Of a stretch of 58,865 nucleotides of DNA, positions 34,025 to 42,767 are shown piece by piece (the first letter of the stretch is position 1; every line of letters begins with the position of its first letter). The position numbers were made by a program, and so were the translations under genes. The stretch is taken from NCBI GenBank assembly GCA_964648115.1, contig CAZYME010000016.1, positions 1 through 58,865 on the forward strand, written 5' to 3'. This DNA comes from CAZYME01 sp964648115 (GTDB lineage Bacteria; Pseudomonadota; Gammaproteobacteria; Legionellales; Legionellaceae). Below the pieces are notes generated by a model, which worked only from the letters and a program-made list of their open reading frames with translations, was not told the DNA's origin and did not search any database.

Positions 34025-34717
34025 ATGACAAAAAAAATAGATGATTTGGTTAAACAAATAACTTCCGAATTGGCTAGCTCATTACTGTCAATAACTACGG
34101 CTCACGATGAGATTACTGCAGAGTGTGAGGTCGCGACTCTAAAGACAGCGTTATATAAATTACGTGATCACAAACTATTTGCCTTTGATCAACTGATGGA
34201 TATCTGTGGAGTTGATTATTTATATTACGGTGAATATGACTGGGAAACAGAACCTGCTACCGAAAAAGGGTTTTCACGAGCGGTAGAAAATCAAGAATCC
34301 AAAGCGTTTGCGATGAGTAAGCCCCGCTTTGCGGTAGTCTATCATTTGCTATCAACAACACACAATCATCGCCTGCGCGTAAAGGTTTTTATAGATGAGC
34401 CGGATTTAGTTGTTCCGTCTGTGCATGAAATTTGGAAAAGCGCAAACTGGTTTGAGCGTGAAGCTTATGACTTATATGGTATTTTATTTGATGGCCATCC
34501 TGACTTGAGACGGATTTTAACGGACTATGGCTTCATCGGTCATCCATTCCGTAAGGACTTTCCTATTAGTGGCCATGTAGAAATGCGCTATGACGCGCAC
34601 TTACAACAAGTCATTTATGAGCCAGTTGATATTGAACCCAGAGTACTGGTGCCTAAAGTGATCCGCAACGATAATCGCTACTGTGACCTGCCAGGATCGC
34701 AAGGGAGCGTAAAATGA
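34025..34717 (+). CDS. nuoC: NADH-quinone oxidoreductase subunit C
   Basis: The 30-kDa-type subunit, 230 residues, separate from NuoD here, unlike the NuoCD fusion of E. coli. The signature WFEREAYDLYGILFDGHPDLRRILTDYGF leads into GHPFRKDFP. The stop overlaps the nuoD start by 4 bp (ATGA). Confidence 0.96.
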   Translation: MTKKIDDLVKQITSELASSLLSITTAHDEITAECEVATLKTALYKLRDHKLFAFDQLMDICGVDYLYYGEYDWETEPATEKGFSRAVENQESKAFAMSKPRFAVVYHLLSTTHNHRLRVKVFIDEPDLVVPSVHEIWKSANWFEREAYDLYGILFDGHPDLRRILTDYGFIGHPFRKDFPISGHVEMRYDAHLQQVIYEPVDIEPRVLVPKVIRNDNRYCDLPGSQGSVK

Positions 34718-35967
34718 TAGAATTACAAAATTACACCCTCAATTTTGGCCCACAACATCCCTCAGCCCATGGGGTATTGCGTTTGGTTATGGAGCTGGAA
34801 GGTGAGACGATTGTGCGTGCTGATCCACATATTGGACTATTGCACCGCGCCACTGAAAAACTCGCTGAAACCAAGCCTTACCTGCAAAGCATTGGTTACA
34901 TGGATAGACTAGACTACGTGTCTATGATGTGCAACGAGCATGGATATGTACTTGCCTTAGAAAAGCTACTGGGGGTAGAAGCTCCTATCCGAGCACAATA
35001 TATTCGTACCCTGTTTGATGAGATAACTCGCATACTCAATCACTTGCTGTGGCTGGGTGCTATTGCGCTTGATATTGGTGCGATGACAGTATTTTTGTAT
35101 TGTTTCCGTGAGCGTGAAGATTTGTTTGATTGCTATGAGGCTGTTTCTGGTGCGCGCATGCATGCAACATATTACCGACCAGGTGGCGTCGCGCGCGATT
35201 TGCCAGAGAGTATGCCGCGCTACAAACCATCGAGATGGCATAATGAGCGTGAAGTAGAGAAAATCAACGCCGATCGTCAAGGTAGCTTACTAGATTTTAT
35301 TGAGCGTTTTACTGAGCGTTTTCCTAAATGCGTGGATGAATACGAGACATTGCTAACCGATAATCGAATATGGAAGCAAAGAACAGTAGATATCGGCATA
35401 GTATCACCAGAAGAGGCACTACAATGGGGTTTCACTGGCCCTATGTTAAGAGGCTCAGGCATTGCATGGGATTTGAGAAAAAAACAGCCTTATGCCGCTT
35501 ATGATCAGGTTGACTTTGATATACCTGTGGGCAAAACGGGTGATTGTTATGATCGTTATTTGGTGCGGATCGAAGAAATGCGTCAATCCAATAATATTGT
35601 TAAGCAATGCATTGATTGGCTACGCAAAAATCCAGGGCCAGTAAGACTTGAAGATCATAAAATTACACCGCCTACTCGCAGGACTATGAAGCATGATATG
35701 GAAGCAATGATTCACCATTTCAAACTGTTTAGTGAGGGTTTCTGCTTGCCACGGGGTGAGGTTTATAGTGCAGTAGAAGCGCCAAAAGGTGAGTTTGGTA
35801 TTTATTTAGTTTCCGATGGTGCTAACAAACCCTATAGAATGAAAATTCGTGCTCCTGGTTTCTCGCATTTATCTAGCTATGATGAAATGGTCAGAGGACA
35901 TATGTTGGCTGACGGTGTGGCTATTTTAGCCAGTCAGGATATCGTATTTGGAGAAATCGATAGATAG
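34714..35967 (+). CDS. nuoD: NADH-quinone oxidoreductase subunit D
   Basis: The 49-kDa-type subunit, 417 residues, forming the quinone pocket with NuoB. The N-terminal NFGPQHPSAHGVLRL carries the quinone-head-group His. HIGLLHRATEKLAE and the C-terminal APKGEFGIYLVSDG and DPVFGEID-like end (DIVFGEIDR) are the family signatures. Start coupled to nuoC. Confidence 0.97.
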   Translation: MIELQNYTLNFGPQHPSAHGVLRLVMELEGETIVRADPHIGLLHRATEKLAETKPYLQSIGYMDRLDYVSMMCNEHGYVLALEKLLGVEAPIRAQYIRTLFDEITRILNHLLWLGAIALDIGAMTVFLYCFREREDLFDCYEAVSGARMHATYYRPGGVARDLPESMPRYKPSRWHNEREVEKINADRQGSLLDFIERFTERFPKCVDEYETLLTDNRIWKQRTVDIGIVSPEEALQWGFTGPMLRGSGIAWDLRKKQPYAAYDQVDFDIPVGKTGDCYDRYLVRIEEMRQSNNIVKQCIDWLRKNPGPVRLEDHKITPPTRRTMKHDMEAMIHHFKLFSEGFCLPRGEVYSAVEAPKGEFGIYLVSDGANKPYRMKIRAPGFSHLSSYDEMVRGHMLADGVAILASQDIVFGEIDR

Positions 35968-35992
35968 TATCGAATAGAAAAGGTTGAAAACA

Positions 35993-36490
35993 ATGTCTGA
36001 AAAATTAATTCGACAATTTGTGACTGCTGAAGGCAAGCAGGAAATTGATCAGTGGGTGGCGAAATACCCTGCTCACGAAAAGCAATCAGCAGTTATGCGT
36101 GCATTAATGGTTGTGCAAGAAGAGCAACAAGGTTATTTAACCAAAGATATGATGGATGCTGTAGCTGAATACTTAGATATGCCTGCTATTGCTGTATATG
36201 AGGTTGCTACATTTTACACAATGTATGAGCACAAACCAGTTGGTCGTCACCTATTGAATGTTTGCACCAATATTTCGTGCAAATTACGAGGGTCTTCAGA
36301 GATTGTTGAGCTTTTAGAGAAAAAATTAGCCATTAAAATAGGTGAAACAACAGAGGACGGGCGGTTTACATTACGGTCAGTTGAATGTTTGGCAGCTTGT
36401 GTTAACGCACCGATGATGCAGGTAGACAAAGATTATCATGAGAATTTAACTGCTGATAACATCGATGCTGTTTTGGAACAGTACAAATAG
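35993..36490 (+). CDS. nuoE: NADH-quinone oxidoreductase subunit E
   Basis: The 24-kDa-type thioredoxin-fold subunit carrying the N1a [2Fe-2S] cluster. Ligands are Cys91 and Cys96 (CTNISC), Cys132 and Cys136 (ECLAAC). It has 165 residues from the ATG at 35993, with AAAGG about 9 bp upstream; an in-frame TTG at 35984 lacks a site and is not used. Confidence 0.95.
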   Translation: MSEKLIRQFVTAEGKQEIDQWVAKYPAHEKQSAVMRALMVVQEEQQGYLTKDMMDAVAEYLDMPAIAVYEVATFYTMYEHKPVGRHLLNVCTNISCKLRGSSEIVELLEKKLAIKIGETTEDGRFTLRSVECLAACVNAPMMQVDKDYHENLTADNIDAVLEQYK

Positions 36491-36501
36491 AGATAAATGC
36501 T

Positions 36502-37797
36502 ATGGTTGAATTAAATCAAGTCTGTTACCGAACGCTTCATTTACCGGAGTCGTGGACGCTTGCCGCCTATGAAAGTGTTGGTGGCTACAGTGCGTGGCGC
36601 CGTATTTTGAAGGAACAAACTCCGCCCCAACAAATCATTGATGAATTGAAAACTTCCGCATTACGTGGGCGCGGTGGCGCTGGTTTCCCCACAGGTTTAA
36701 AGTGGAGCTTCATGAACCGTAATGCTCCTGTGCAAAAATACGTAGTATGTAACTCTGATGAAGGTGAGCCTGGTACTTGTAAAGATCGAGATATCCTCAG
36801 ATACAACCCTCATCAGCTGATTGAAGGCATGGCTATAGCAGGCTATGTAATAGGTGCGACGGTTGGATACAATTATATCCGTGGAGAGTTGTGGGAGCCA
36901 TTCCAACGTACTGAAGCAGCGCTTCATGAAGCCTATGCTGCTGGGCTATTGGGTAAAAATATTTTAGGCTCTAAAGTCGATTATGATTTGTATAATCATT
37001 TGGGGGCCGGTGCATACATCTGCGGTGAAGAGACTGCATTATTAAATTCATTAGAGGGGAAAAAAGGCCAGCCACGATTTAAGCCTCCTTTTCCAGCAAA
37101 TTATGGGTTGTACGGTAAACCCACTACCATCAATAACACAGAAACATTCGCCTCAGTCCCTGTGATCATGGAAAATGGCGGCGAATGGTTTTTAAAATTA
37201 GGCAAACCTAACAATGGTGGTTGCAAATGTTTCAGTGTCAGTGGGCATGTGAATAGGCCTGCAAATTATGAAATACCATTGGGTACACCTTTCAAAACAT
37301 TATTGGAGTTAGCAGGTGGTGTGCGTGATGGTCGTCGTATCAAGGCAGTAATTCCCGGTGGTACATCTATGCCTGTTTTGCCAGGCGATGTAATGATGAC
37401 CCTTGATATGGATTATGACAGCATTCAAAAAGCAGGTTCTGGCCTTGGTTCAGGAGCTGTGATTGTTATGGATGAAACAACCTGTATGGTCGATGCACTT
37501 TATCGCATCTCAGAATTTTATATGGATGAATCATGTGGCCAATGCACACCTTGCCGTGAAGGCACTGGCTGGTTGGTTCGCTTATTACACCGCATTAAAA
37601 GCGGCCATGGTGAGCCTGGTGACGTCGAAAAATTAGTTAATGTTGCCAATAATATCGAAGGCCGAACAATTTGTGCATTGGGTGAGGCAGCCGCATGGCC
37701 CGTGCAAAGCTTCGTAAAACATTTTCATCATGAATTTGAATATTTTGTTAAGCATAAACGCTCAAGCGTTAAAGCAGAGAAGGTTACTAATGGCTAA
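36502..37797 (+). CDS. nuoF: NADH-quinone oxidoreductase subunit F
   Basis: NADH- and FMN-binding subunit, 431 residues. The NADH/FMN site is RGRGGAGFPTGLKW (56-69), with the flavin loop CNSDEGEPGTCKDRD. The N3 [4Fe-4S] ligands are Cys345, Cys348 and Cys351 (SCGQCTPCREG) and Cys391 (TICALGEAA). It overlaps nuoG by 8 bp. Confidence 0.97.
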   Translation: MVELNQVCYRTLHLPESWTLAAYESVGGYSAWRRILKEQTPPQQIIDELKTSALRGRGGAGFPTGLKWSFMNRNAPVQKYVVCNSDEGEPGTCKDRDILRYNPHQLIEGMAIAGYVIGATVGYNYIRGELWEPFQRTEAALHEAYAAGLLGKNILGSKVDYDLYNHLGAGAYICGEETALLNSLEGKKGQPRFKPPFPANYGLYGKPTTINNTETFASVPVIMENGGEWFLKLGKPNNGGCKCFSVSGHVNRPANYEIPLGTPFKTLLELAGGVRDGRRIKAVIPGGTSMPVLPGDVMMTLDMDYDSIQKAGSGLGSGAVIVMDETTCMVDALYRISEFYMDESCGQCTPCREGTGWLVRLLHRIKSGHGEPGDVEKLVNVANNIEGRTICALGEAAAWPVQSFVKHFHHEFEYFVKHKRSSVKAEKVTNG

Positions 37798-40144
37798 CAT
37801 TGAAATCGACGGAAAGGCATTTGAAGTAGAAAATGGCAAAATGATAATTGAGGTGGCTGACGAGGCTGGGATTCATATTCCACGTTTTTGCTACCACAAA
37901 AAATTATCAGTCGCTGCAAATTGCCGTATGTGTCTTGTTGAAGTGGAGAATGGTCGTAAGACGGTTCCTGCTTGCGCCACACCTATTACAGATGGCATGA
38001 AAGTATATACAAAATCAAAAGAAGCAATTCGCTCACAGCAAGCCGTAATGGAATTTTTGTTAATTAACCATCCCTTGGATTGTCCTATCTGTGATCAGGG
38101 CGGTGAATGTGAGTTACAAGATGTTTCAATGGGTTTTGGTCATGATGCGTCGAATTATGACGAAACTAAGCGCGCTGTTGAAGATGATGATCTTGGCCCT
38201 CTCATTTCAACAGAAATGACACGTTGTATTCACTGCACGCGTTGCGTGCGCTTTGGTGAAGAAGTAGCGGGACTAAGGGAGCTGGGAGCTACTGGTCGTG
38301 GCGAAGATATGCAAATCGGTACTTATGTAAAGCACAGCATTACCTCAGAAGTTTCAGCCAACATTATCGATTTATGCCCAGTAGGGGCGTTAACTTCAAA
38401 GCCCTATCGCTTTACTGCTAGAGCATGGGAAATGACGCAACATGAAAGCGTTGCTCCTCATGATTGTTTGGGATCTAATATTTTTCTGCATGTTCGTCGT
38501 AATCATTTAATGCGGACTGCCCCCAAAGAGCAAGATTCGATTAATGAAACTTGGTTGTCAGATCGCGATCGTTTTAGTTACATAGGCTTAAATCATAAAG
38601 CCCGTGCGGGTCAGCCCATGATCAAACGTAAAGGTCAGTGGGAAACAGTAGATTGGCCAACTGCATTGAAATTTGCTGCAGATGGAATGAGCCGTGTTAT
38701 CAAGCAACATGGCCCTGAGCAAGTGGCAGCATTTGCTTCGCCCTCTTCTACATTAGAAGAATTATATTTACTGCAAAAGCTTATGCGCGAGTTAGGTGTT
38801 AACAACGTAGATCATCGTTTACAGCAAACGGATTTTCGCGATCAGGACGGGCAGACGATTATGCCCACAAGTTCGTTGCAGTATGCTGAGGTTGAGAAAC
38901 AAGATAGCGTACTTTTATTGGGTTGTAATATTGATAGAGAAATTCCGCTCGCTGGAATTCGCGTGCGCAAGGCATTCCGAAATGGCGCCAAAATTTATGC
39001 TATTAATCCAGTAGATTACGATTACCATTTTGATTTATCTGAAAAAATCATTGTGTCACCTCAAGACATGCCAATGCAATTCGCTAGCCTTGCATCAGCA
39101 TTGGTTGCAGACCCAGCTCAGCTGCCTACGGAAGTGCAAAAAATACTACTTGGGTTAAAACCTGATACGAAAATCAAAGCAATGGCTAAGGCATTGTGTC
39201 GGCCAAACGCCGCGATTGTAACGGGTGCTTTGTGTGAAAATCATCCTGACGCGGCTTTATTGCGTACATTAGTAGCATTGATTGAGAGTTTAAGTGGTGC
39301 ACGTGTCTTACGACTTACCTCAGGCGCAAACAGTGCCGGAGCATGGTTGGCAGGCATGGTGCCGCATCGCACAGTTGCGGGAAAAGCTGTCAGTGAAGCA
39401 GGTCTTGATGTCCAGGCAGCATTAGATTCAAAGCTTAAAGGTTACTTTTTAATGGCAGTTGAGCCTGGTTTTGATTTTGCAAATCCTTATCGTGCACGGC
39501 AATCCATGTTGGCGGCGGAATTTGTTGTGATGCTCTCTGCTTATCAAAACGAGTCTATCCAAGATTATGCAGATGTGATTTTACCAATGGCACCGTATGC
39601 AGAAACATCCGGTACCTATATCAATGTTGATAAAACGTGGCAAATGGTCAAAGGTGCTTTAGCGCCATTTGAAGAAGCACGGCCAGCTTGGAAAATTTTG
39701 CGAGTACTGGCGAATATACTGCATTGCAAGGGGTTTGATTATAGCTCTTCTGAAGATGTTGCGCTGGAGATTAAAGAGAGCGTGAATATGATGTCTGAAA
39801 GCAAATATTCACCTTTCTATCCTGAAGCACTACCCTTTAGCCATGAAAGCCTAGTTCGTGTCGGTGAATGGCCTTTGTATCGCTGCGATGCGATCGTTCG
39901 TCATGCTACAGCATTGCAAGAATGCGCAGCAGCTGAATCAGCATGTATACGTATGCATCCTACAACAGCTAATCGACTCAAATTAGACGAAACTGCTACT
40001 GTATCTCAAGGAGATATTGAGATAACATTGCCGCTCAAACGTGATGACCGTATTGCTCAAGATGTGGTATGGGTGGCGAATGCGCTTCCGGAAACAGTTG
40101 ATTTAGGCCATGCATTTGCGGCAATAACCATTAAAAACAGGTAA
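37790..40144 (+). CDS. nuoG: NADH-quinone oxidoreductase subunit G
   Basis: The 75-kDa-type subunit, 784 residues from the ATG at 37790; the frame is open back to 37730 but lies inside nuoF. The N-terminal [2Fe-2S] ligands are Cys34, Cys45, Cys48 and Cys62. The His/Cys cluster N5 is His94, Cys98, Cys101 and Cys107, and a further [4Fe-4S] set lies in TRCIHCTRC plus IDLCPVGAL. A molybdopterin-oxidoreductase-like domain without cofactor follows. Confidence 0.96.
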   Translation: MANIEIDGKAFEVENGKMIIEVADEAGIHIPRFCYHKKLSVAANCRMCLVEVENGRKTVPACATPITDGMKVYTKSKEAIRSQQAVMEFLLINHPLDCPICDQGGECELQDVSMGFGHDASNYDETKRAVEDDDLGPLISTEMTRCIHCTRCVRFGEEVAGLRELGATGRGEDMQIGTYVKHSITSEVSANIIDLCPVGALTSKPYRFTARAWEMTQHESVAPHDCLGSNIFLHVRRNHLMRTAPKEQDSINETWLSDRDRFSYIGLNHKARAGQPMIKRKGQWETVDWPTALKFAADGMSRVIKQHGPEQVAAFASPSSTLEELYLLQKLMRELGVNNVDHRLQQTDFRDQDGQTIMPTSSLQYAEVEKQDSVLLLGCNIDREIPLAGIRVRKAFRNGAKIYAINPVDYDYHFDLSEKIIVSPQDMPMQFASLASALVADPAQLPTEVQKILLGLKPDTKIKAMAKALCRPNAAIVTGALCENHPDAALLRTLVALIESLSGARVLRLTSGANSAGAWLAGMVPHRTVAGKAVSEAGLDVQAALDSKLKGYFLMAVEPGFDFANPYRARQSMLAAEFVVMLSAYQNESIQDYADVILPMAPYAETSGTYINVDKTWQMVKGALAPFEEARPAWKILRVLANILHCKGFDYSSSEDVALEIKESVNMMSESKYSPFYPEALPFSHESLVRVGEWPLYRCDAIVRHATALQECAAAESACIRMHPTTANRLKLDETATVSQGDIEITLPLKRDDRIAQDVVWVANALPETVDLGHAFAAITIKNR

Positions 40145-40148
40145 GAAC

Positions 40149-41171
40149 ATGCTACAAGACATCAGTATATTGCTGTGGATCGTCATTAAAATAGTGGTTA
40201 TCGTTATACCATTATTGATAGTTGTTGCGTATCTTACCTATGCTGAACGCAAAGTTATTGGCTATATTCAGGTTCGAATTGGTCCTAACAGAGTAGGTTT
40301 TCTTGGTTTGTTGCAGCCGTTTGCAGATCTCATTAAATTAATACACAAAGAGATTATTATCCCCACGCGTTCAAATAAATATCTCTTTGTGATAGCTCCG
40401 TTATTTTCATTAACACCAGCTTTGGCAGGGTGGGCGGTAGTACCATTTTCTGAGGGCATGGTACTGGCTAATATAAATGCCGGCGTGTTGTTCTTGTTTG
40501 CCATGAGTTCCTTAGGTGTATACGGCATTATTATTGCGGGTTGGGCATCTAATTCTAAGTATGCAATGATGGGTGCTTTGCGTAGTGCCGCACAAACCGT
40601 TTCTTATGAAATTGCCATGGGTTTTGCTTTTGTTGGTGTGTTACTTGCTGCTGGCAGTATGAATATCACTGATATTGTAATTTCTCAATCTGGTGGTTTT
40701 TGGCACTGGTGGTTTCTTCCTTTGTTGCCTTTGTTTATGGTGTTTTGGATAGCCGGAATTGCCGAAACAAATCGAGCACCTTTTGATTTGGCTGAGGGTG
40801 AGTCAGAAATAGTTGCAGGCTTTCATGTGGAATATTCGGCTATCGGTTTCGCCCTATTTTTCCTGGCCGAATATGCCAGCATGGTATTGATTTCAACAAT
40901 CATGGCTTTGCTGTTTATGGGGGGCTGGCTTTCTCCCTTCGAAGGGCTTCCTGTTCTGGGCGACATTTTCTTCTTTGTTCCAGGCATTATTTGGTTATTC
41001 GCAAAAATTGCATTCTTTTTATTTGTGTATTTATGGATAAGGGCTACTTTCCCACGCTATCGCTACGATCAGTTAATGCGCTTGGGTTGGAAGGTATTGA
41101 TCCCAGTAACGATTGTTTGGGTCATAGTGACAGCATTGATGGTTGTCGCCCAAGTAAAACCATGGTTCTAA
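40149..41171 (+). CDS. nuoH: NADH-quinone oxidoreductase subunit H
   Basis: Membrane subunit linking quinone reduction to proton pumping, 340 residues with eight helices. AERKVIGYIQVRIGPNRVGFLGLLQPFADLIKL and AETNRAPFDLAEGESEIVAGFHVEYS are the two family signatures, including the acidic E-channel loop. It starts 4 bp after nuoG. Confidence 0.97.
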   Translation: MLQDISILLWIVIKIVVIVIPLLIVVAYLTYAERKVIGYIQVRIGPNRVGFLGLLQPFADLIKLIHKEIIIPTRSNKYLFVIAPLFSLTPALAGWAVVPFSEGMVLANINAGVLFLFAMSSLGVYGIIIAGWASNSKYAMMGALRSAAQTVSYEIAMGFAFVGVLLAAGSMNITDIVISQSGGFWHWWFLPLLPLFMVFWIAGIAETNRAPFDLAEGESEIVAGFHVEYSAIGFALFFLAEYASMVLISTIMALLFMGGWLSPFEGLPVLGDIFFFVPGIIWLFAKIAFFLFVYLWIRATFPRYRYDQLMRLGWKVLIPVTIVWVIVTALMVVAQVKPWF

Positions 41172-41187
41172 TTAATTGAGCAGGCTA

Positions 41188-41688
41188 ATGAAAAAAGTAT
41201 ATGGTTATATTAAGCATTATGTACGTAGCTTCTTACTGCTAGAGTTATTGCGTGGCTTGAGTTTGACTGGTAAATATTTTTTTAAGAAAAAAATTACTAT
41301 ACAGTTCCCTGAAGAAGCAACGCCTCTTTCGCCTCGCTTTCGTGGCTTATTGGCCTTGCGTCGCTACCCAAATGGTGAAGAGCGCTGTATTGCGTGTAAG
41401 TTATGTGAAGCGGTATGCCCTGCGCTAGCTATTACTATAGAATCGGCACCTCGAGATGATGGCTCACGACGTACCACCCGTTATGATATCGATATGTTTA
41501 AATGTATAAATTGCGGTTTGTGCGAGGAGTCATGCCCGGTTGATTCAATCGTTGTCACACCAATTCATCATTACCATATTAGTGAGCGCGGACAAAACAT
41601 CATGACAAAAGAGAAGTTACTAGCCGTTGGCGACCTGATGGAAAAAAAATTGGCCGCGGATAGGCTCGCTGATGAAAAATTTCGTTAA
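41188..41688 (+). CDS. nuoI: NADH-quinone oxidoreductase subunit I
   Basis: Ferredoxin-like subunit with two [4Fe-4S] clusters: Cys67/70/73 with Cys77, and Cys106/109/112 with Cys116 (CIACKLCEAVCP and CINCGLCEESCP). It has 166 residues from the ATG at 41188; an in-frame TTG at 41176 is possible but unneeded. The stop overlaps the nuoJ start as TAATG. Confidence 0.95.
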   Translation: MKKVYGYIKHYVRSFLLLELLRGLSLTGKYFFKKKITIQFPEEATPLSPRFRGLLALRRYPNGEERCIACKLCEAVCPALAITIESAPRDDGSRRTTRYDIDMFKCINCGLCEESCPVDSIVVTPIHHYHISERGQNIMTKEKLLAVGDLMEKKLAADRLADEKFR

Positions 41689-42350
41689 TGGGAAACAACA
41701 TGCATGAATTATTGCCACAAGCCATTTTTTACCTGTTTGCAGGGTTGACAGTATTTTCTGCCTTGATGGTAGTGACACAAAACAATCCAGTGCGCTGCGT
41801 ACTTTTTCTGGTTTTGGCTTTTTTTACTAGCTCGGTTCTCTGGATTTTAGTTCAAGCTGAATTTTTAGCGCTCATTCTAGTATTAGTTTACGTAGGCGCT
41901 GTGATGACGTTGTTTTTATTCGTGGTCATGATGCTTAACATTGATGTGGAGTCTGCCAAGGCGCATTTCATGCGGTATTTGCCGTTCGGATTGATCCTGA
42001 TTGCTTTGATGGTTGGGCTATTAATGGTTGCTATTCCAAGGGGTGATTTTAATACCGATGTCAAATTATCCGTTGCTGTCGATCAGGCAGTTACGAATGA
42101 CTATGTTCCTGGTGAGGTTAAATCCACTACTCCCCCGCTTTCTAATACTGAGGCGCTTGGAATGGTGCTTTATACTGACTATGTGTTTGCGTTTGAATTA
42201 GCTGCAGTGATTTTGCTTGTTGCTATTATCGCGGCTATTACATTGGTGCACCGCAGCCCCATTCGTTCAAAACGACAAAATATTATTAAGCAAATCATGA
42301 CGCGTCGTGATGATCGAGTGAAATTAGTTAAGATGAAAACGGAGAGATAA
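41688..42350 (+). CDS. nuoJ: NADH-quinone oxidoreductase subunit J
   Basis: Five-helix membrane subunit, 220 residues. NNPVRCVLFLVLAFF and EFLALILVLVYVGAVMTLFLFVVMML (with the pi-bulge helix) are typical. The start at 41688 overlaps the nuoI stop. A second ATG at 41700 has GGGA a few bases before it and could be the true start, removing four residues. Confidence 0.94.
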   Translation: MGNNMHELLPQAIFYLFAGLTVFSALMVVTQNNPVRCVLFLVLAFFTSSVLWILVQAEFLALILVLVYVGAVMTLFLFVVMMLNIDVESAKAHFMRYLPFGLILIALMVGLLMVAIPRGDFNTDVKLSVAVDQAVTNDYVPGEVKSTTPPLSNTEALGMVLYTDYVFAFELAAVILLVAIIAAITLVHRSPIRSKRQNIIKQIMTRRDDRVKLVKMKTER

Positions 42351-42457
42351 GGTGAGAGTTAATCTAATCGTAACTATTCGCTATCCACTAAACACGATGT
42401 CCCGCGGGGCGTCGGTGAGATACATAAACACCAAAATACAATATTAAGGAACCTGGC
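42351..42457. other. 107-bp gap inside the nuo operon
   Basis: The gap is unusually long compared with the other junctions, which are 25 bp or less or overlap. It holds a GC-rich palindrome, GATGTCCCGCGGGGCGTC, at about 42402-42419, and the nuoK ribosome-binding site AAGGAA at its end. No gene is visible. It could be an RNA processing or attenuation point between nuoA-J and nuoK-N. Confidence 0.5.
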
Positions 42458-42763
42458 ATGATACCGGTTACTCACTACCTAATACTGACTGTAATTTTAT
42501 TTAGTTTAAGCTTGGTCGGTATTATTTTAAATCGTAGAAATGTAATACTCCTATTGGTGTGTGTTGAACTTATGTTACTTGCGGTTAATACCAATTTTGT
42601 TGCATTTTCCCATTATTATGGTGGAACTGCTGGTGAAGTGTTTGTATTTTTTATTTTAACCGTTGCTGCTGCAGAAGCGGCTATTGGCTTAGCTATCGTC
42701 ATGTTGCTCTATCGTAATAGAGAGAATATTGACGTTAGCAAGATGAATCATTTAAAAGGGTAG
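42458..42763 (+). CDS. nuoK: NADH-quinone oxidoreductase subunit K
   Basis: MrpC-like three-helix subunit, 101 residues. The conserved membrane Glu residues lie in LLVCVELMLLAVN and TVAAAEAAIGLAIV. AAGGAA lies 6 bp before the ATG. nuoL follows 4 bp later. Confidence 0.96.
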   Translation: MIPVTHYLILTVILFSLSLVGIILNRRNVILLLVCVELMLLAVNTNFVAFSHYYGGTAGEVFVFFILTVAAAEAAIGLAIVMLLYRNRENIDVSKMNHLKG

Positions 42764-42767
42764 CAAC

